From Aadella sp043822885 (GTDB taxonomy: Bacteria > Omnitrophota > Gorgyraeia > Tantalellales > Tantalellaceae), in the NCBI GenBank assembly GCA_043822885.1, contig JBDRBI010000117.1:1-13006 (forward strand): a stretch of DNA of 13,006 nt, read 5' to 3'. Under the pieces are notes generated by a model. The model worked only from the letters and a program-made list of their open reading frames with translations. It made no database searches and was not told the DNA's origin. Positions 5,769 through 12,564 of this stretch are shown here, in pieces; positions within the stretch are counted from its first letter, which is position 1, and each line of letters begins with the position of its first letter. Both the position numbers and the translations under genes were made by a program.

Positions 5769-6714
5769 GAACGCGCAAAAAGTCTTAAAAGATCCGGTTC
5801 TTGCTCTCGGAATATTTGACGGAGTTCACCTAGGGCATAAGCGGGTCATAAAGGAGATGATAGGAGCAGCCGGAGGAAAAAGGGATAAAGTGATAATGAC
5901 TTTTGACCCTCACCCAAGGACCGTTATTCTTTCGGGGAAAAAGGCTTCCCGCATAATGTCTTTGGAACATCGTTTGTCTATTTTCAAAAGGCTGGGGGTA
6001 GACGCGGTCATTGTTATAGGCTTCACGGAATTCATTTCCAATATGAGACCGGAAGATTTTGTAAAACGTGTGTTAAAAAGCACGGGAACACGTTTGCTGT
6101 GCATAGGAAAAAATTTTTGTTTTGGGAAAAACAGAAAAGGAGACTCAAAGCTCTTGGGCCGTATAGCGGAAGAGCAGGGAATAGAGGTCAAAACGGTCAT
6201 CCCGGTAAAACACAAAGGTAAAGTAGTAAGCAGCACCTGGCTCCGGGAATTGATCTCCGACGGAAATATCCTTAAAGCGGAAAGCCTATTAGGGAGGCCG
6301 GTATCTGTTTTGGGTACGGTCGTTAAAGGAGATCAGCGGGGAAAAGAGATGGGGGTTCCCACGGCGAACATTGACCCGCATCAAGAAGTTCTTCCTCCTT
6401 CGGGTGTGTATGCGGTAATGACCTTTTTTGACGGCTCTTTGTTCAAAGGGGTTTTAAACATCGGGTTCAAACCTACTTTTTACGGGAGCTCTTTAAAAAG
6501 GAGAAAAGAACCGCGCATAGAAGTCAATATTTTGGGATATGAGGGAGACCTTTATGGAAGAGAAATGGAGATCTTCTTTATTAAAAAACTCAGAAAAGAA
6601 AAAAAATTTAAAAATGCCCGTACTTTAAAAAAACAGATAGATAGGGATATTTTGAAAACTGTTAAGATCTTGTCAACAGACGGGCACTTTAAAAAAATCA
6701 AAGAGCATGATTAA
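5746..6714 (+). CDS. ribF: Bifunctional riboflavin kinase / FAD synthetase
   Basis: RibF phosphorylates riboflavin to FMN and adenylylates FMN to FAD. The N-terminal FAD-synthetase half has the nucleotidyl-transfer motif GIFDGVHLGH (22-31), TFDPHP (52-57), GKNFCFGKNRKGD (121-133) and VSSTWLREL (161-169). The C-terminal riboflavin-kinase half has QRGKEMGVPTANI (197-209), NIGFKPTF (237-244) and the EVN strand with the FMN-kinase catalytic glutamate in the RIEVNILGY region. At 322 aa it is full length. The ATG overlaps the end of truB by 23 nt, and GGATTTG just upstream is a weak ribosome binding site, so translation is probably coupled. In many genomes rpsO follows; here it does not. Confidence 0.95.
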   Translation: MKVLYGYKNAQKVLKDPVLALGIFDGVHLGHKRVIKEMIGAAGGKRDKVIMTFDPHPRTVILSGKKASRIMSLEHRLSIFKRLGVDAVIVIGFTEFISNMRPEDFVKRVLKSTGTRLLCIGKNFCFGKNRKGDSKLLGRIAEEQGIEVKTVIPVKHKGKVVSSTWLRELISDGNILKAESLLGRPVSVLGTVVKGDQRGKEMGVPTANIDPHQEVLPPSGVYAVMTFFDGSLFKGVLNIGFKPTFYGSSLKRRKEPRIEVNILGYEGDLYGREMEIFFIKKLRKEKKFKNARTLKKQIDRDILKTVKILSTDGHFKKIKEHD

Positions 6715-6727
6715 TATATGATGGGAT

Positions 6728-6756
6728 TTGACTTTTAACATTTAATGTGCTATATT
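6728..6756 (+). promoter_or_regulatory. Sigma-70-type promoter of TIGR04073-like gene
   Basis: TTGACT (6728-6733) and TATATT (6751-6756) are separated by exactly 17 nt. TG at 6748-6749 one base before the -10 gives an extended -10. It starts 14 nt after the ribF stop and gives a leader of about 20 nt carrying the strong Shine-Dalgarno at 6771-6778. This is one of the two best promoters in the window, and it separates the next gene from the ribF operon. Confidence 0.75.
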
Positions 6757-6782
6757 TTCAGAAAATGAAAGGGGGGTGAAAG

Positions 6783-7133
6783 ATGAAAAAGTTTATCACG
6801 GTTTTCTTTGTGATCATACTCGTTTTGTCGTTTTCGGGGATAGGTTTTACTGCGGACGCACCGACGTCGAAAGGTTCTTATCCGGCTGGACCAGTTCAAA
6901 AGGCTGAAAGAGGTTTTAACAACGTTCTTTTTGGATGGACAGAAATACCCAAGAGAATAGTGGATAAATCCAAAGAAACAAACAATCCTATAAAGGGTTT
7001 AGTTCTGGGACTATTCCAGGGTACGGCCAAGGCTTTTGCGAGAACAGTATCAGGCGCCGCAGATCTAGTGACTTTTCCGATCGGGGGATATGACAAACCC
7101 GCCGTTTTACCGGATATGCCTGCTGCAAAATAG
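6783..7133 (+). CDS. Exported protein, exosortase-associated TIGR04073-like
   Basis: This is a small secreted protein of 116 aa. The N-terminus is a classic signal peptide: MKK, a hydrophobic core at about 5-22, and likely cleavage near TADA (24-27). The mature part resembles, from memory, the TIGR04073 family of putative exosortase-system proteins: an ERGFNNVLFGWTEIPKRI segment (about 39-56), a glycine-rich GLVLGLFQGTAKAFARTVSGA stretch (about 68-88), and LVTFPIGGYDKPAVLPDMP near the C-terminus. The function of that family is unknown. It is seen in genomes with exosortase/PEP-CTERM-type surface sorting, though no exosortase lies in this window. GGGGGGTGA (6771-6779) is a very strong ribosome binding site. 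With its own promoter and terminator the gene looks well expressed and monocistronic. Confidence 0.8.
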   Translation: MKKFITVFFVIILVLSFSGIGFTADAPTSKGSYPAGPVQKAERGFNNVLFGWTEIPKRIVDKSKETNNPIKGLVLGLFQGTAKAFARTVSGAADLVTFPIGGYDKPAVLPDMPAAK

Positions 7134-7164
7134 GTAGAGTACGGAATAATACTGGTTTTAAAGG

Positions 7165-7206
7165 ATGAAAAACGAGCGGTTTCGTAAAGAAACGCTCGTT
7201 TTTCAT
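7165..7206 (+). terminator. Rho-independent terminator, possibly bidirectional
   Basis: The left arm ATGAAAAACGAGCG-G-TTTC (7165-7183) pairs with GAAACGCTCGTTTTTCAT (7189-7206) through 18 bp with one bulged G, around a 5-nt loop (GTAAA). The A run on one side and the T run on the other make it terminator-like in both directions. It ends the TIGR04073-like transcript 32-73 nt after its stop and precedes the next promoter. Confidence 0.9.
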
Positions 7207-7234
7207 ATTAGGAGTCCTTCCTTCAGATAAAGGC

Positions 7235-7263
7235 TTGACTGGTCCCTCAAGGAATGTTATACT
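7235..7263 (+). promoter_or_regulatory. Sigma-70-type promoter of the PilZ-panD-def operon
   Basis: TTGACT (7235-7240) and TATACT (7258-7263) are separated by exactly 17 nt, with TG at 7255-7256 giving an extended -10. Transcription would start near 7270, leaving a leader of about 13 nt that carries CGGAG (7273-7277) before the ATG at 7283. This placement also excludes the in-frame TTG at 7235 as the start of the PilZ gene, because that TTG is part of the -35 box. Confidence 0.8.
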
Positions 7264-7282
7264 TCTGCACATCGGAGAAAAA

Positions 7283-7648
7283 ATGAAATTAAAATTGCCG
7301 GAAAGAAGACAGTTTGTAAGGGTAGATGTCCCGCTTAAGGCGGAAGTTGAGGAAGACGGACAAGTTTGGATGGCCTCTACGAAGAATGTCTCACCTTCGG
7401 GTCTTGGGATTGAAACTCCAAAAGAGATAAAAGGGTCCCTGGTAAAGATAAAATTGCATCTACCCGAAGAGGCAGATACTATCAGACTTGAAGGACGGGT
7501 AGTTTGGCAGGAAAAAACCAGTCTCCAGGACAATGCGCCCTATAGTGTCGGTATAGAGATCGAAGTCATAGAGGAAGATAAAAAGAATGTTTTTCTGAAA
7601 TTTTTGTGCGACATGTTATACGGATCCGTTTACAACGATAGAAAATGA
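7283..7648 (+). CDS. PilZ domain protein, predicted c-di-GMP binder
   Basis: This stand-alone PilZ domain of 121 aa has both c-di-GMP-binding motifs: RxxxR as RQFVR (9-13), and (D/N)xSxxG as NVSPSG (35-40) followed by LGIE. The strand LEGRVVWQEK matches the second half of the PilZ barrel. Such proteins are cytoplasmic effectors that change the activity of a partner when c-di-GMP is bound, often in surface attachment, motility or polysaccharide export. The partner cannot be read from the sequence. The ATG at 7283 is chosen for its CGGAG site and because a strong promoter overlaps the earlier TTG. It is the first gene of a probable operon with a lipoprotein, panD, def and yqeY. Confidence 0.88.
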   Translation: MKLKLPERRQFVRVDVPLKAEVEEDGQVWMASTKNVSPSGLGIETPKEIKGSLVKIKLHLPEEADTIRLEGRVVWQEKTSLQDNAPYSVGIEIEVIEEDKKNVFLKFLCDMLYGSVYNDRK

Positions 7649-7667
7649 TCCGTACAGGAGGTGTGTT

Positions 7668-8057
7668 TTGAGGAAATTAAAATTTACCGCTATGCTGGCC
7701 TTTACGGTTCTTTTTTGTCTTGGATGCGCAGAAATGGAGGTTCCGAAAACTTCCGACATTATAAAGGATCCATTGGGTTCGGGAACGGTTAAGATCGGGA
7801 TGACAAAAGATAAAGTCGTATCGGTGTACGGGGAACCCGACCTTAAGAGAACGGTTGTTTCGGATGAATGGAATGCCGAAAGAGAAGAATGGTTCTATAA
7901 AGCCAGATACTCCGCTTTGCCGGTGAACGCGGGATATCTCGCGAAAGACCTGTATCTTTATTTTGACGGGGTAAGTCTGACTACGATAAGTGATAAACCT
8001 CTAGGAAAAGATAAACTGACGGAAATCAAAGAGGAAAAGGATGCCTTCATCAAGTAA
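7668..8057 (+). CDS. BamE/SmpA-like lipoprotein
   Basis: This predicted lipoprotein of 129 aa has a hydrophobic N-terminus (6-18) ending at Cys20 in FCLGC. That lipobox is slightly unusual, with Cys-Leu-Gly before the lipidated Cys. The mature part resembles the SmpA/OmlA (BamE-type) fold: VKIGMTKDKVVSVYGEPD (near 41-58), the REEWFYKAR strand and DLYLYFDGVSLTTI. Classical BamE belongs to the outer-membrane beta-barrel assembly machine, but many proteins of this shape do other things, so the fold is better supported than the role. The start is TTG at 7668, decided by a perfect AGGAGGTG (7656-7663) and the fit of the signal peptide. It lies 19 nt after the PilZ stop. Confidence 0.78.
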   Translation: MRKLKFTAMLAFTVLFCLGCAEMEVPKTSDIIKDPLGSGTVKIGMTKDKVVSVYGEPDLKRTVVSDEWNAEREEWFYKARYSALPVNAGYLAKDLYLYFDGVSLTTISDKPLGKDKLTEIKEEKDAFIK

Positions 8058-8086
8058 CCGGAGGTGATACTCTTTTTAGGAGAAAA

Positions 8087-8440
8087 ATGCTGCGTTTTTT
8101 ATGTAAATCAAAGATAACCAATGCTGTGGTCACGAACAAAGAACTTAGATATTCGGGAAGTCTCGGGATAGATAAAAACCTTATCGAAGCCGCGGATATA
8201 CTGCCGGGAGAGCAAGTACATGTTTTGAACGCCTCTACCGGAGACCGTTTCACGACTTACGCTATCGAAGAAGAGGTGGATTCCGGAAAAGTGGTGCTCT
8301 ACGGTCCGGCCGCCCGAAAAGGAGAGCCGGGAGACGAACTTGTTATACTCTCTTACTGTTTGATGGAGACCAAAGAAAGCCATAACTTTAAAATGCGTAA
8401 GGTTGTTCTTGGAAAGAACAATCAATGCAAAAGTAAATGA
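8087..8440 (+). CDS. panD: Aspartate 1-decarboxylase (pyruvoyl enzyme)
   Basis: PanD converts L-aspartate to beta-alanine for pantothenate and coenzyme A synthesis. It is made as a proenzyme that cleaves itself to give a pyruvoyl group. At 117 aa the length is normal. The cleavage site Gly24-Ser25 (RYSGSLGID) is exactly at the E. coli positions, as are Arg54 (TGDRF), Thr57 and Tyr58 (TTYAI). The segment usually read as NGxAA is YGPAAR here (72-77), so the conserved active-site Asn72 is Tyr. AGGAG (8078-8082) serves the ATG. A second perfect Shine-Dalgarno-like GGAGGTGAT (8060-8068) lies before it without a start. The stop overlaps the def ATG (ATGA). No panB or panC is in the window. Confidence 0.93.
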   Translation: MLRFLCKSKITNAVVTNKELRYSGSLGIDKNLIEAADILPGEQVHVLNASTGDRFTTYAIEEEVDSGKVVLYGPAARKGEPGDELVILSYCLMETKESHNFKMRKVVLGKNNQCKSK

Positions 8441-8970
8441 CATTGGGACAATTAACCCTCAAAACATATCCTGATCCATGTTTAAGGATCAGAACCAAGC
8501 CTGTAGAACAATTTAGCGCGGAAATAGGCGACATCCTCCGGGACATGACGGATCTAATGTATATCAGTCAAGGGATCGGACTGGCCGCTACACAGGTCGG
8601 GGTGGGATTAAATCTTCTCGTTGTTGATGCCGGAGAGGGTCTTATAAAACTGACTAATCCCGAGATCCTAGATAGATCCAAAGAAAAATCTCAGTTTGAG
8701 GAAGGATGTTTATCTTTGCCCGGGGTAACGGTGAACATAAAACGTTCTAAGACAATAAAAATACGGGCTTGGGACGAAAACGGTGAAATTTTTATAAAAA
8801 AATTAGAAGGGCTGACCGCTACGGCAATTCAGCATGAGATGGATCATTTAAACGGAAAACTTATTATCGACTATCTGGATCCTATTCGCCGTTTTATTGT
8901 GGGAAGGAAACTTTCTTTAAAACGTTATTCTAAAAAAACCTGTGAGGTTGTATGTCATGAACGAGATTAA
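8437..8970 (+). CDS. def: Peptide deformylase
   Basis: Peptide deformylase removes the formyl group from the initiator methionine of new proteins, using a metal ion (usually Fe2+). All three motifs are intact: GIGLAATQ (46-53), EGCLS (89-93) with metal ligand Cys91, and QHEMDH (132-137) with ligands His133 and His137 and catalytic Glu134. At 177 aa it is typical in length. The C-terminal tail past residue 150 is strongly basic, as in many bacterial forms. The ATG overlaps the panD stop by 4 nt, so translation is coupled. No fmt gene is next to it, unlike the common def-fmt pair. Confidence 0.97.
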   Translation: MTLGQLTLKTYPDPCLRIRTKPVEQFSAEIGDILRDMTDLMYISQGIGLAATQVGVGLNLLVVDAGEGLIKLTNPEILDRSKEKSQFEEGCLSLPGVTVNIKRSKTIKIRAWDENGEIFIKKLEGLTATAIQHEMDHLNGKLIIDYLDPIRRFIVGRKLSLKRYSKKTCEVVCHERD

Positions 8971-9400
8971 GATAATGGAGGAGCTCAAAACCGCTTTAAA
9001 AGGCGGAGATAAAGTCAAAGTATCGGTTATTAGGATGCTTATAAGCGAGATCAAGAACAAAAAGATCGCGGAAAAAGTTAAAGAACTCAACGATGACCAG
9101 ATACTCGGAATTATGCGGAAAACAATAAAGAAGCATGAAGAATCTATAGATCAATTCGGGAAAGCCGGCAGAGAAGATCTTGTGGAGAAGGAAACGCGGG
9201 AAGCTAACATCTTAAAAGGGTATATGCCGGAAGAAATGAGCGAGGAAGAGATCTCGAAGATCGTCGCTCAAGAGATAGAAGAAGTTGACGCGAAAAGCAT
9301 GAAAGATATGGGGCGTGTTATAAAAGCCGTGCTTGATAAAACTTCCGGGCGCGCGGATGGTAAAATAGTAAGTGTTCTTGTTAAAAATAAATTAGCTTAG
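8957..9400 (+). CDS. yqeY: GatB/YqeY domain protein
   Basis: This 147-aa all-helical protein matches the YqeY family length. It resembles the C-terminal domain of the amidotransferase subunit GatB that contacts tRNA. The biological role of free-standing YqeY is not established. Family features are the opening helix with LKTALKGGDKVKVSVIRMLISEIKN, KHEESIDQFGKAGREDLVEKE in the middle, YMPEEMSEEEI, and the C-terminal MKDMGRVIKAV...GRADGKIVSVLVK. The ATG at 8957 is chosen over the in-frame GTG at 8942 because GAGGT (8944-8948) is well spaced from it. It overlaps the end of def by 14 nt and appears to be the last gene of the PilZ-panD-def operon. Confidence 0.92.
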   Translation: MNEIKIMEELKTALKGGDKVKVSVIRMLISEIKNKKIAEKVKELNDDQILGIMRKTIKKHEESIDQFGKAGREDLVEKETREANILKGYMPEEMSEEEISKIVAQEIEEVDAKSMKDMGRVIKAVLDKTSGRADGKIVSVLVKNKLA

Positions 9401-9436
9401 GGGAAAAAGACAATAGAACAAAATAAGTAAAAACCC

Positions 9437-9465
9437 TTTACATAACAAACTCAAGTGGATATAAC
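9437..9465 (+). promoter_or_regulatory. Candidate promoter overlapping the CNNM gene start
   Basis: TTTACA (9437-9442) and TATAAC (9460-9465) are 17 nt apart. The -10 lies downstream of the annotated GTG at 9455. If this promoter is used, transcription would begin near 9472 and translation would have to begin at the ATG at 9476, almost leaderless. It may be chance, but it bears directly on the choice of start for the first CNNM gene. Confidence 0.3.
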
Positions 9466-10681
9466 CGTTTTTATAATGCTCTTGGCCGCGTCGGCATTCT
9501 TTTCCGGCTCGGAAACCGCCTTTTTTTCTCTGGACGTCCTCCAGCTCGGGCAGGTCGAAAAGCTGAATATTCCGGCCTCTGAAAAGGTTCGGAAACTTCT
9601 GGCTGACCCTTATCGTCTTTTAGTGACACTTCTTGTCGGAAATACCCTGGTGAACATCGCCGCTAGCGCCGTTTTTACGAAATTTTTTCTCGATTCTTTC
9701 GGGGAAAAGGGGATACTTTTATCGATTTTTTCAATGACCGCTATCGTACTTATTTTCGGGGAAGTTACGCCGAAGATGTTCGCGCTGTCCCATCGTGAAA
9801 AAATAACCCTTTTTTCCGTTTTTCCGATAAAAATAGTGGAGATAATATTTACGCCGTTCAGGGTTATTTTGACCCATATAGCAAAATTTCTGCTCAGCCG
9901 GGTAGGGATAAAAACCTCTATAGACAAACCTACCATTACGGAAAAAGAGATACGGGCGGTCTTATACTTCGGAAGAAAACAAGGTGTAGTGAACAGAAAA
10001 GAACGGGACATGATAGAAGGTATCTTCGATTTTAAGGAACTTAACGCGGCCGACATAATGACTCCGCGTATAGATATCGTAGCGCTTGACCTTACTTACG
10101 AAAGAGAACCGCTTGTGCTAAAAATGAAAGAAAGTCAATACGCGAGGTTTCCGGCCTTTATCCATACGCTGGATAATATTGTGGGCGTTGTACACGCAAA
10201 GGACTATTTGCTTTCCCCGGAGATACCGGTTAAAGAGATCGTGAAAGCTCCGTTTTTCGCGCCCGAAAATATGCGGATAGATGACCTTCTCGCGGAACTG
10301 CAGAAAAAACATACACATATGGCGATAATCACCGATGAATACGGAGTTACTTCCGGAGTAGTTACTATCGAGGATATATTAGAAGAGATAGTCGGAGAAA
10401 TAAGAGATGAGTTTGACTTTGAATATCCCGAGATCCAAAAAATAGATAAAAATACCTATAAGGTGGATGGGCGCACTCATATCGACAAGGTAAATGAAGA
10501 GATCGGAACAGACATAAAAACAGAAGAAGTCGATACTATAGGAGGATTTGTTCTTATGCGTATGGGGAAGATCCCGAAGGCCGGAGACCGAGTTAAGATG
10601 GGAAAGTTCTCTTTTTTAGTGGAGGATGTTTCAAAGAACAGAGTGACTAATATAACTATCGAGAAAACTAAAAAACGTTAA
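9455..10681 (+). CDS. CNNM/CorC (HlyC-type) transmembrane protein with CBS pair
   Basis: This membrane protein of the CNNM/CorB family is linked in other species to Mg2+ (or Co2+) efflux and homeostasis. At 408 aa all three parts are present. The CNNM membrane domain (about 1-150) has FFSGSETA (15-22), GNTLVNIAAS (62-71) and FGEVTPK (101-107). A CBS pair follows (about 198-318, with MTPRIDIV at 202-209 and TIEDILEEIVGEI at 304-316), which usually binds adenine nucleotides. The CorC_HlyC C-terminal domain is at about 327-405. GTG at 9455 is used because it gives the expected first membrane segment, but it has no Shine-Dalgarno; ATG at 9476 is the alternative. It is followed 21 nt later by a second, shorter CNNM protein. 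Confidence 0.9.
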   Translation: MDITVFIMLLAASAFFSGSETAFFSLDVLQLGQVEKLNIPASEKVRKLLADPYRLLVTLLVGNTLVNIAASAVFTKFFLDSFGEKGILLSIFSMTAIVLIFGEVTPKMFALSHREKITLFSVFPIKIVEIIFTPFRVILTHIAKFLLSRVGIKTSIDKPTITEKEIRAVLYFGRKQGVVNRKERDMIEGIFDFKELNAADIMTPRIDIVALDLTYEREPLVLKMKESQYARFPAFIHTLDNIVGVVHAKDYLLSPEIPVKEIVKAPFFAPENMRIDDLLAELQKKHTHMAIITDEYGVTSGVVTIEDILEEIVGEIRDEFDFEYPEIQKIDKNTYKVDGRTHIDKVNEEIGTDIKTEEVDTIGGFVLMRMGKIPKAGDRVKMGKFSFLVEDVSKNRVTNITIEKTKKR

Positions 10682-10702
10682 AATAACCGTTCGATAAAAA
10701 AA

Positions 10703-11701
10703 ATGATAACAATATATGTTTTACTTATAATCGGGGCAGTATTAACAGAGGCGTTTTTCGCGGCATCGGAAACGGCTTTAACCAGCGTGAGCAAAATAAA
10801 GATAAACGGACTTGCCGCGGCGGGTGATGAAAAAGCGCAAAGATTGAACGTGTTCCTTCATAAAAAGGGCGCGTATCTTGGGACTACTTTAGTAGGAACG
10901 AATGTAGCCGTTGTAACCACCGCCGCGTTAGCTACACGCCTTCTGTCCGAACATTTTGATCCGGACATGGTCCCTCTTTTAGTGACGGTCATAATAGCGC
11001 CGATAGCACTGCTTTTCGCGGAAATAATGCCTAAGATGATAGCCTATCAATTTTCTAAAGATCTGGCTATGAACGTCGTTTATCCGTTGATCTGGTTCTC
11101 TAAAATATTTCATCCCATCATTATAACGGTTAACTCTGTCTCGTCATTTCTTCTTAGGCCCTTACTGAAAAATAAAACATCGTGGGAGGCTGCCTTCACT
11201 AGAGGAGATATTAAAAAACTTTTGCTTTTGGGCCATGAGACGGGCGAAGTAGAGGCTGATGAAGTCGAATTAATACACAAAGTTCTGGACTTCGGTAACA
11301 AGAAAGTAAAAAATACAATGATCCCGCTGTATGGAGTATCGTCTGTCGAAAAGAGGGAAACCATAGGCAATTTAAAAAAACTTGTCTCGCTTACGGGGTT
11401 TTCACGTGTTCCGGTTTATGACGAAAAAAAGAACAATATAGTTGGAATTGTGAACATTTATGATATACTCTTTGGAGAAACGGAGGATCGGGGAGAAGTG
11501 AATAGTTGCCTCCGAGAAGGAGCTTACATAAAACGGGACGATCCGTTGGATATAGCTCTCGCGCGTCTGCGCAACAAAAAACAACCTATGGGAATTGTTC
11601 TTGATGAAAATGAGAAAGCGTGCGGGATCATTACGCTTGAAGATATTCTGGAAGAGATAGTCGGAAACATAGAAGATACGGCGCAGGGAGAAGAAAAATG
11701 A
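10703..11701 (+). CDS. CNNM-type transmembrane protein with CBS pair, short form
   Basis: This is a second CNNM-family protein of 332 aa. The membrane domain has FFAASETA (18-25), GTNVAVV (65-71) and FAEIMPK (105-111). A CBS pair lies at about 200-325 (SRVPVYDEKKNNIVGIVNIYDILF in the first half, ITLEDILEEIVGNIED near the end). It stops right after the CBS pair, so the CorC_HlyC C-terminal domain of its neighbour is absent. In the membrane domain, Ala replaces the usual Gly of the SGSE motif (AASE). The ATG has no clear ribosome binding site. Its stop overlaps the next ATG (ATGA), so it is tied to the RCK_C-domain protein. The two CNNM proteins are too different to be a recent duplication and may form a heterodimer. 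Confidence 0.88.
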   Translation: MITIYVLLIIGAVLTEAFFAASETALTSVSKIKINGLAAAGDEKAQRLNVFLHKKGAYLGTTLVGTNVAVVTTAALATRLLSEHFDPDMVPLLVTVIIAPIALLFAEIMPKMIAYQFSKDLAMNVVYPLIWFSKIFHPIIITVNSVSSFLLRPLLKNKTSWEAAFTRGDIKKLLLLGHETGEVEADEVELIHKVLDFGNKKVKNTMIPLYGVSSVEKRETIGNLKKLVSLTGFSRVPVYDEKKNNIVGIVNIYDILFGETEDRGEVNSCLREGAYIKRDDPLDIALARLRNKKQPMGIVLDENEKACGIITLEDILEEIVGNIEDTAQGEEK

Positions 11702-12375
11702 ATTTGATCTTCGTTATACCGGTAGTCGCGATCATAGTGATATCTACCTTTATCGTCAAGATAGCGTCGGTTGCTCTGAACCTGACGGGCCTTGATGAAA
11801 AGCGCGCGTTTTTCCAAGCTCTGTCCGCTTTTACCGGTACGGGTTTTACGACCCGGGATTCGGAACTTGTCGTAAACAATGATACAAGACGCAGAATAAT
11901 CATGTTTTTGATGATACTCGGGAATGCGGGTCTGATTTCGGTAATAACGACTCTTATGCTGTCTTTTCTTAAGGGAGGATTAGCCCCCGTCTTGATAAAC
12001 GTCGTTATAATTTTGGGGGCAATATTGCTCTTAATAAAGATATCCATGAATAAAGGCATGATGAGACGATTAACGAAAAGGATACAGGAGAAACTTATAA
12101 AAAGCCCCACTTTCACAAAAAGACCAGTCGAAGAGATATTGCGTTTGGCCGAAGGATACGGGATTGCCGAGATCACACTGACCGAACATTGTGAAGACCT
12201 TGGTAAAACGCTTTTTGATTCGTCATTAAGAAAACAGGATATTTTGATATTAGCTATCGAAAGAGGGAAAAAAGTGGTTCCGGCGCCGCATGCGTCCGAT
12301 CAGCTTCTTCTGAACGATACGGTGATATGTTACGGTAAACTTGAAAATATTGCTAAAATTAGCGGACAATTTTAG
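11698..12375 (+). CDS. Membrane protein with TrkA-C (RCK_C) domain
   Basis: This 225-aa protein has two parts. The N-terminal membrane region has hydrophobic segments at about 3-24, 66-90 and 96-115. Between the first two lies ALSAFTGTGFTTRDSE (41-56), a Thr/Gly-rich loop that looks like a pore or selectivity loop. The C-terminal part (about 140-222) looks like an RCK_C (TrkA-C) regulatory domain, seen in ...ITLTEHCEDLGKTL... and VICYGKLENI. RCK_C domains bind ligands such as c-di-AMP in some K+ transporters, but the ligand here is unknown. Similar proteins are often annotated as TrkA C-terminal domain protein with no assigned role. Four-nt overlap with the CNNM gene upstream suggests a shared cation-transport function. 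Confidence 0.8.
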   Translation: MNLIFVIPVVAIIVISTFIVKIASVALNLTGLDEKRAFFQALSAFTGTGFTTRDSELVVNNDTRRRIIMFLMILGNAGLISVITTLMLSFLKGGLAPVLINVVIILGAILLLIKISMNKGMMRRLTKRIQEKLIKSPTFTKRPVEEILRLAEGYGIAEITLTEHCEDLGKTLFDSSLRKQDILILAIERGKKVVPAPHASDQLLLNDTVICYGKLENIAKISGQF

Positions 12376-12419
12376 GTAAGATCAACGGGATATTTGCATT
12401 TTAATATGATGGAGGAAAA

Positions 12420-12563
12420 ATGAGAAAAATTGCTTCTGTAATCGCGCTGCTTATTATAGTATCCTTTTTGGCCGGTTGCGGTGAGACTGTCACCGGCATG
12501 GTCAAAGACACTAAGCGCATAGGATCCGGCGTAAGAAAGGTTTTTGTAAGAGAAGGAACCTAA
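12420..12563 (+). CDS. Entericidin-like small lipoprotein
   Basis: A 47-aa open reading frame runs from ATG 12420 to TAA 12561-12563. GGAGG (12411-12415) is well placed before the start. The N-terminus is a short basic stretch and a hydrophobic segment (4-17) ending in the lipobox LAGC with Cys20. The rest follows the entericidin-like pattern T..G...D....G (TVTGMVKDTKRIGSGVRKVF, 23-42). In E. coli the entericidins are small envelope lipoproteins studied as a toxin/antidote-like pair, but in most bacteria the function of this family is unknown. There is no second copy next to it. The family assignment rests on this short pattern and is tentative. Confidence 0.7.
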   Translation: MRKIASVIALLIIVSFLAGCGETVTGMVKDTKRIGSGVRKVFVREGT

Positions 12564-12564
12564 G

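Noticed and set aside
7235..7282. TTG at 7235 as the start of the PilZ gene
   Set aside because: This TTG is part of a near-ideal -35 box with a 17-nt-spaced extended -10. The PilZ motif begins just after ATG 7283.
8060..8068. Perfect Shine-Dalgarno-like GGAGGTGAT before panD
   Set aside because: No start codon with a useful reading frame follows at the right distance, and panD has its own AGGAG. It is probably leftover or a standby site.
9455..11701. The two CNNM genes as a recent tandem duplication
   Set aside because: They share only family motifs, differ in length and domain content, and show no obvious long identical stretches.
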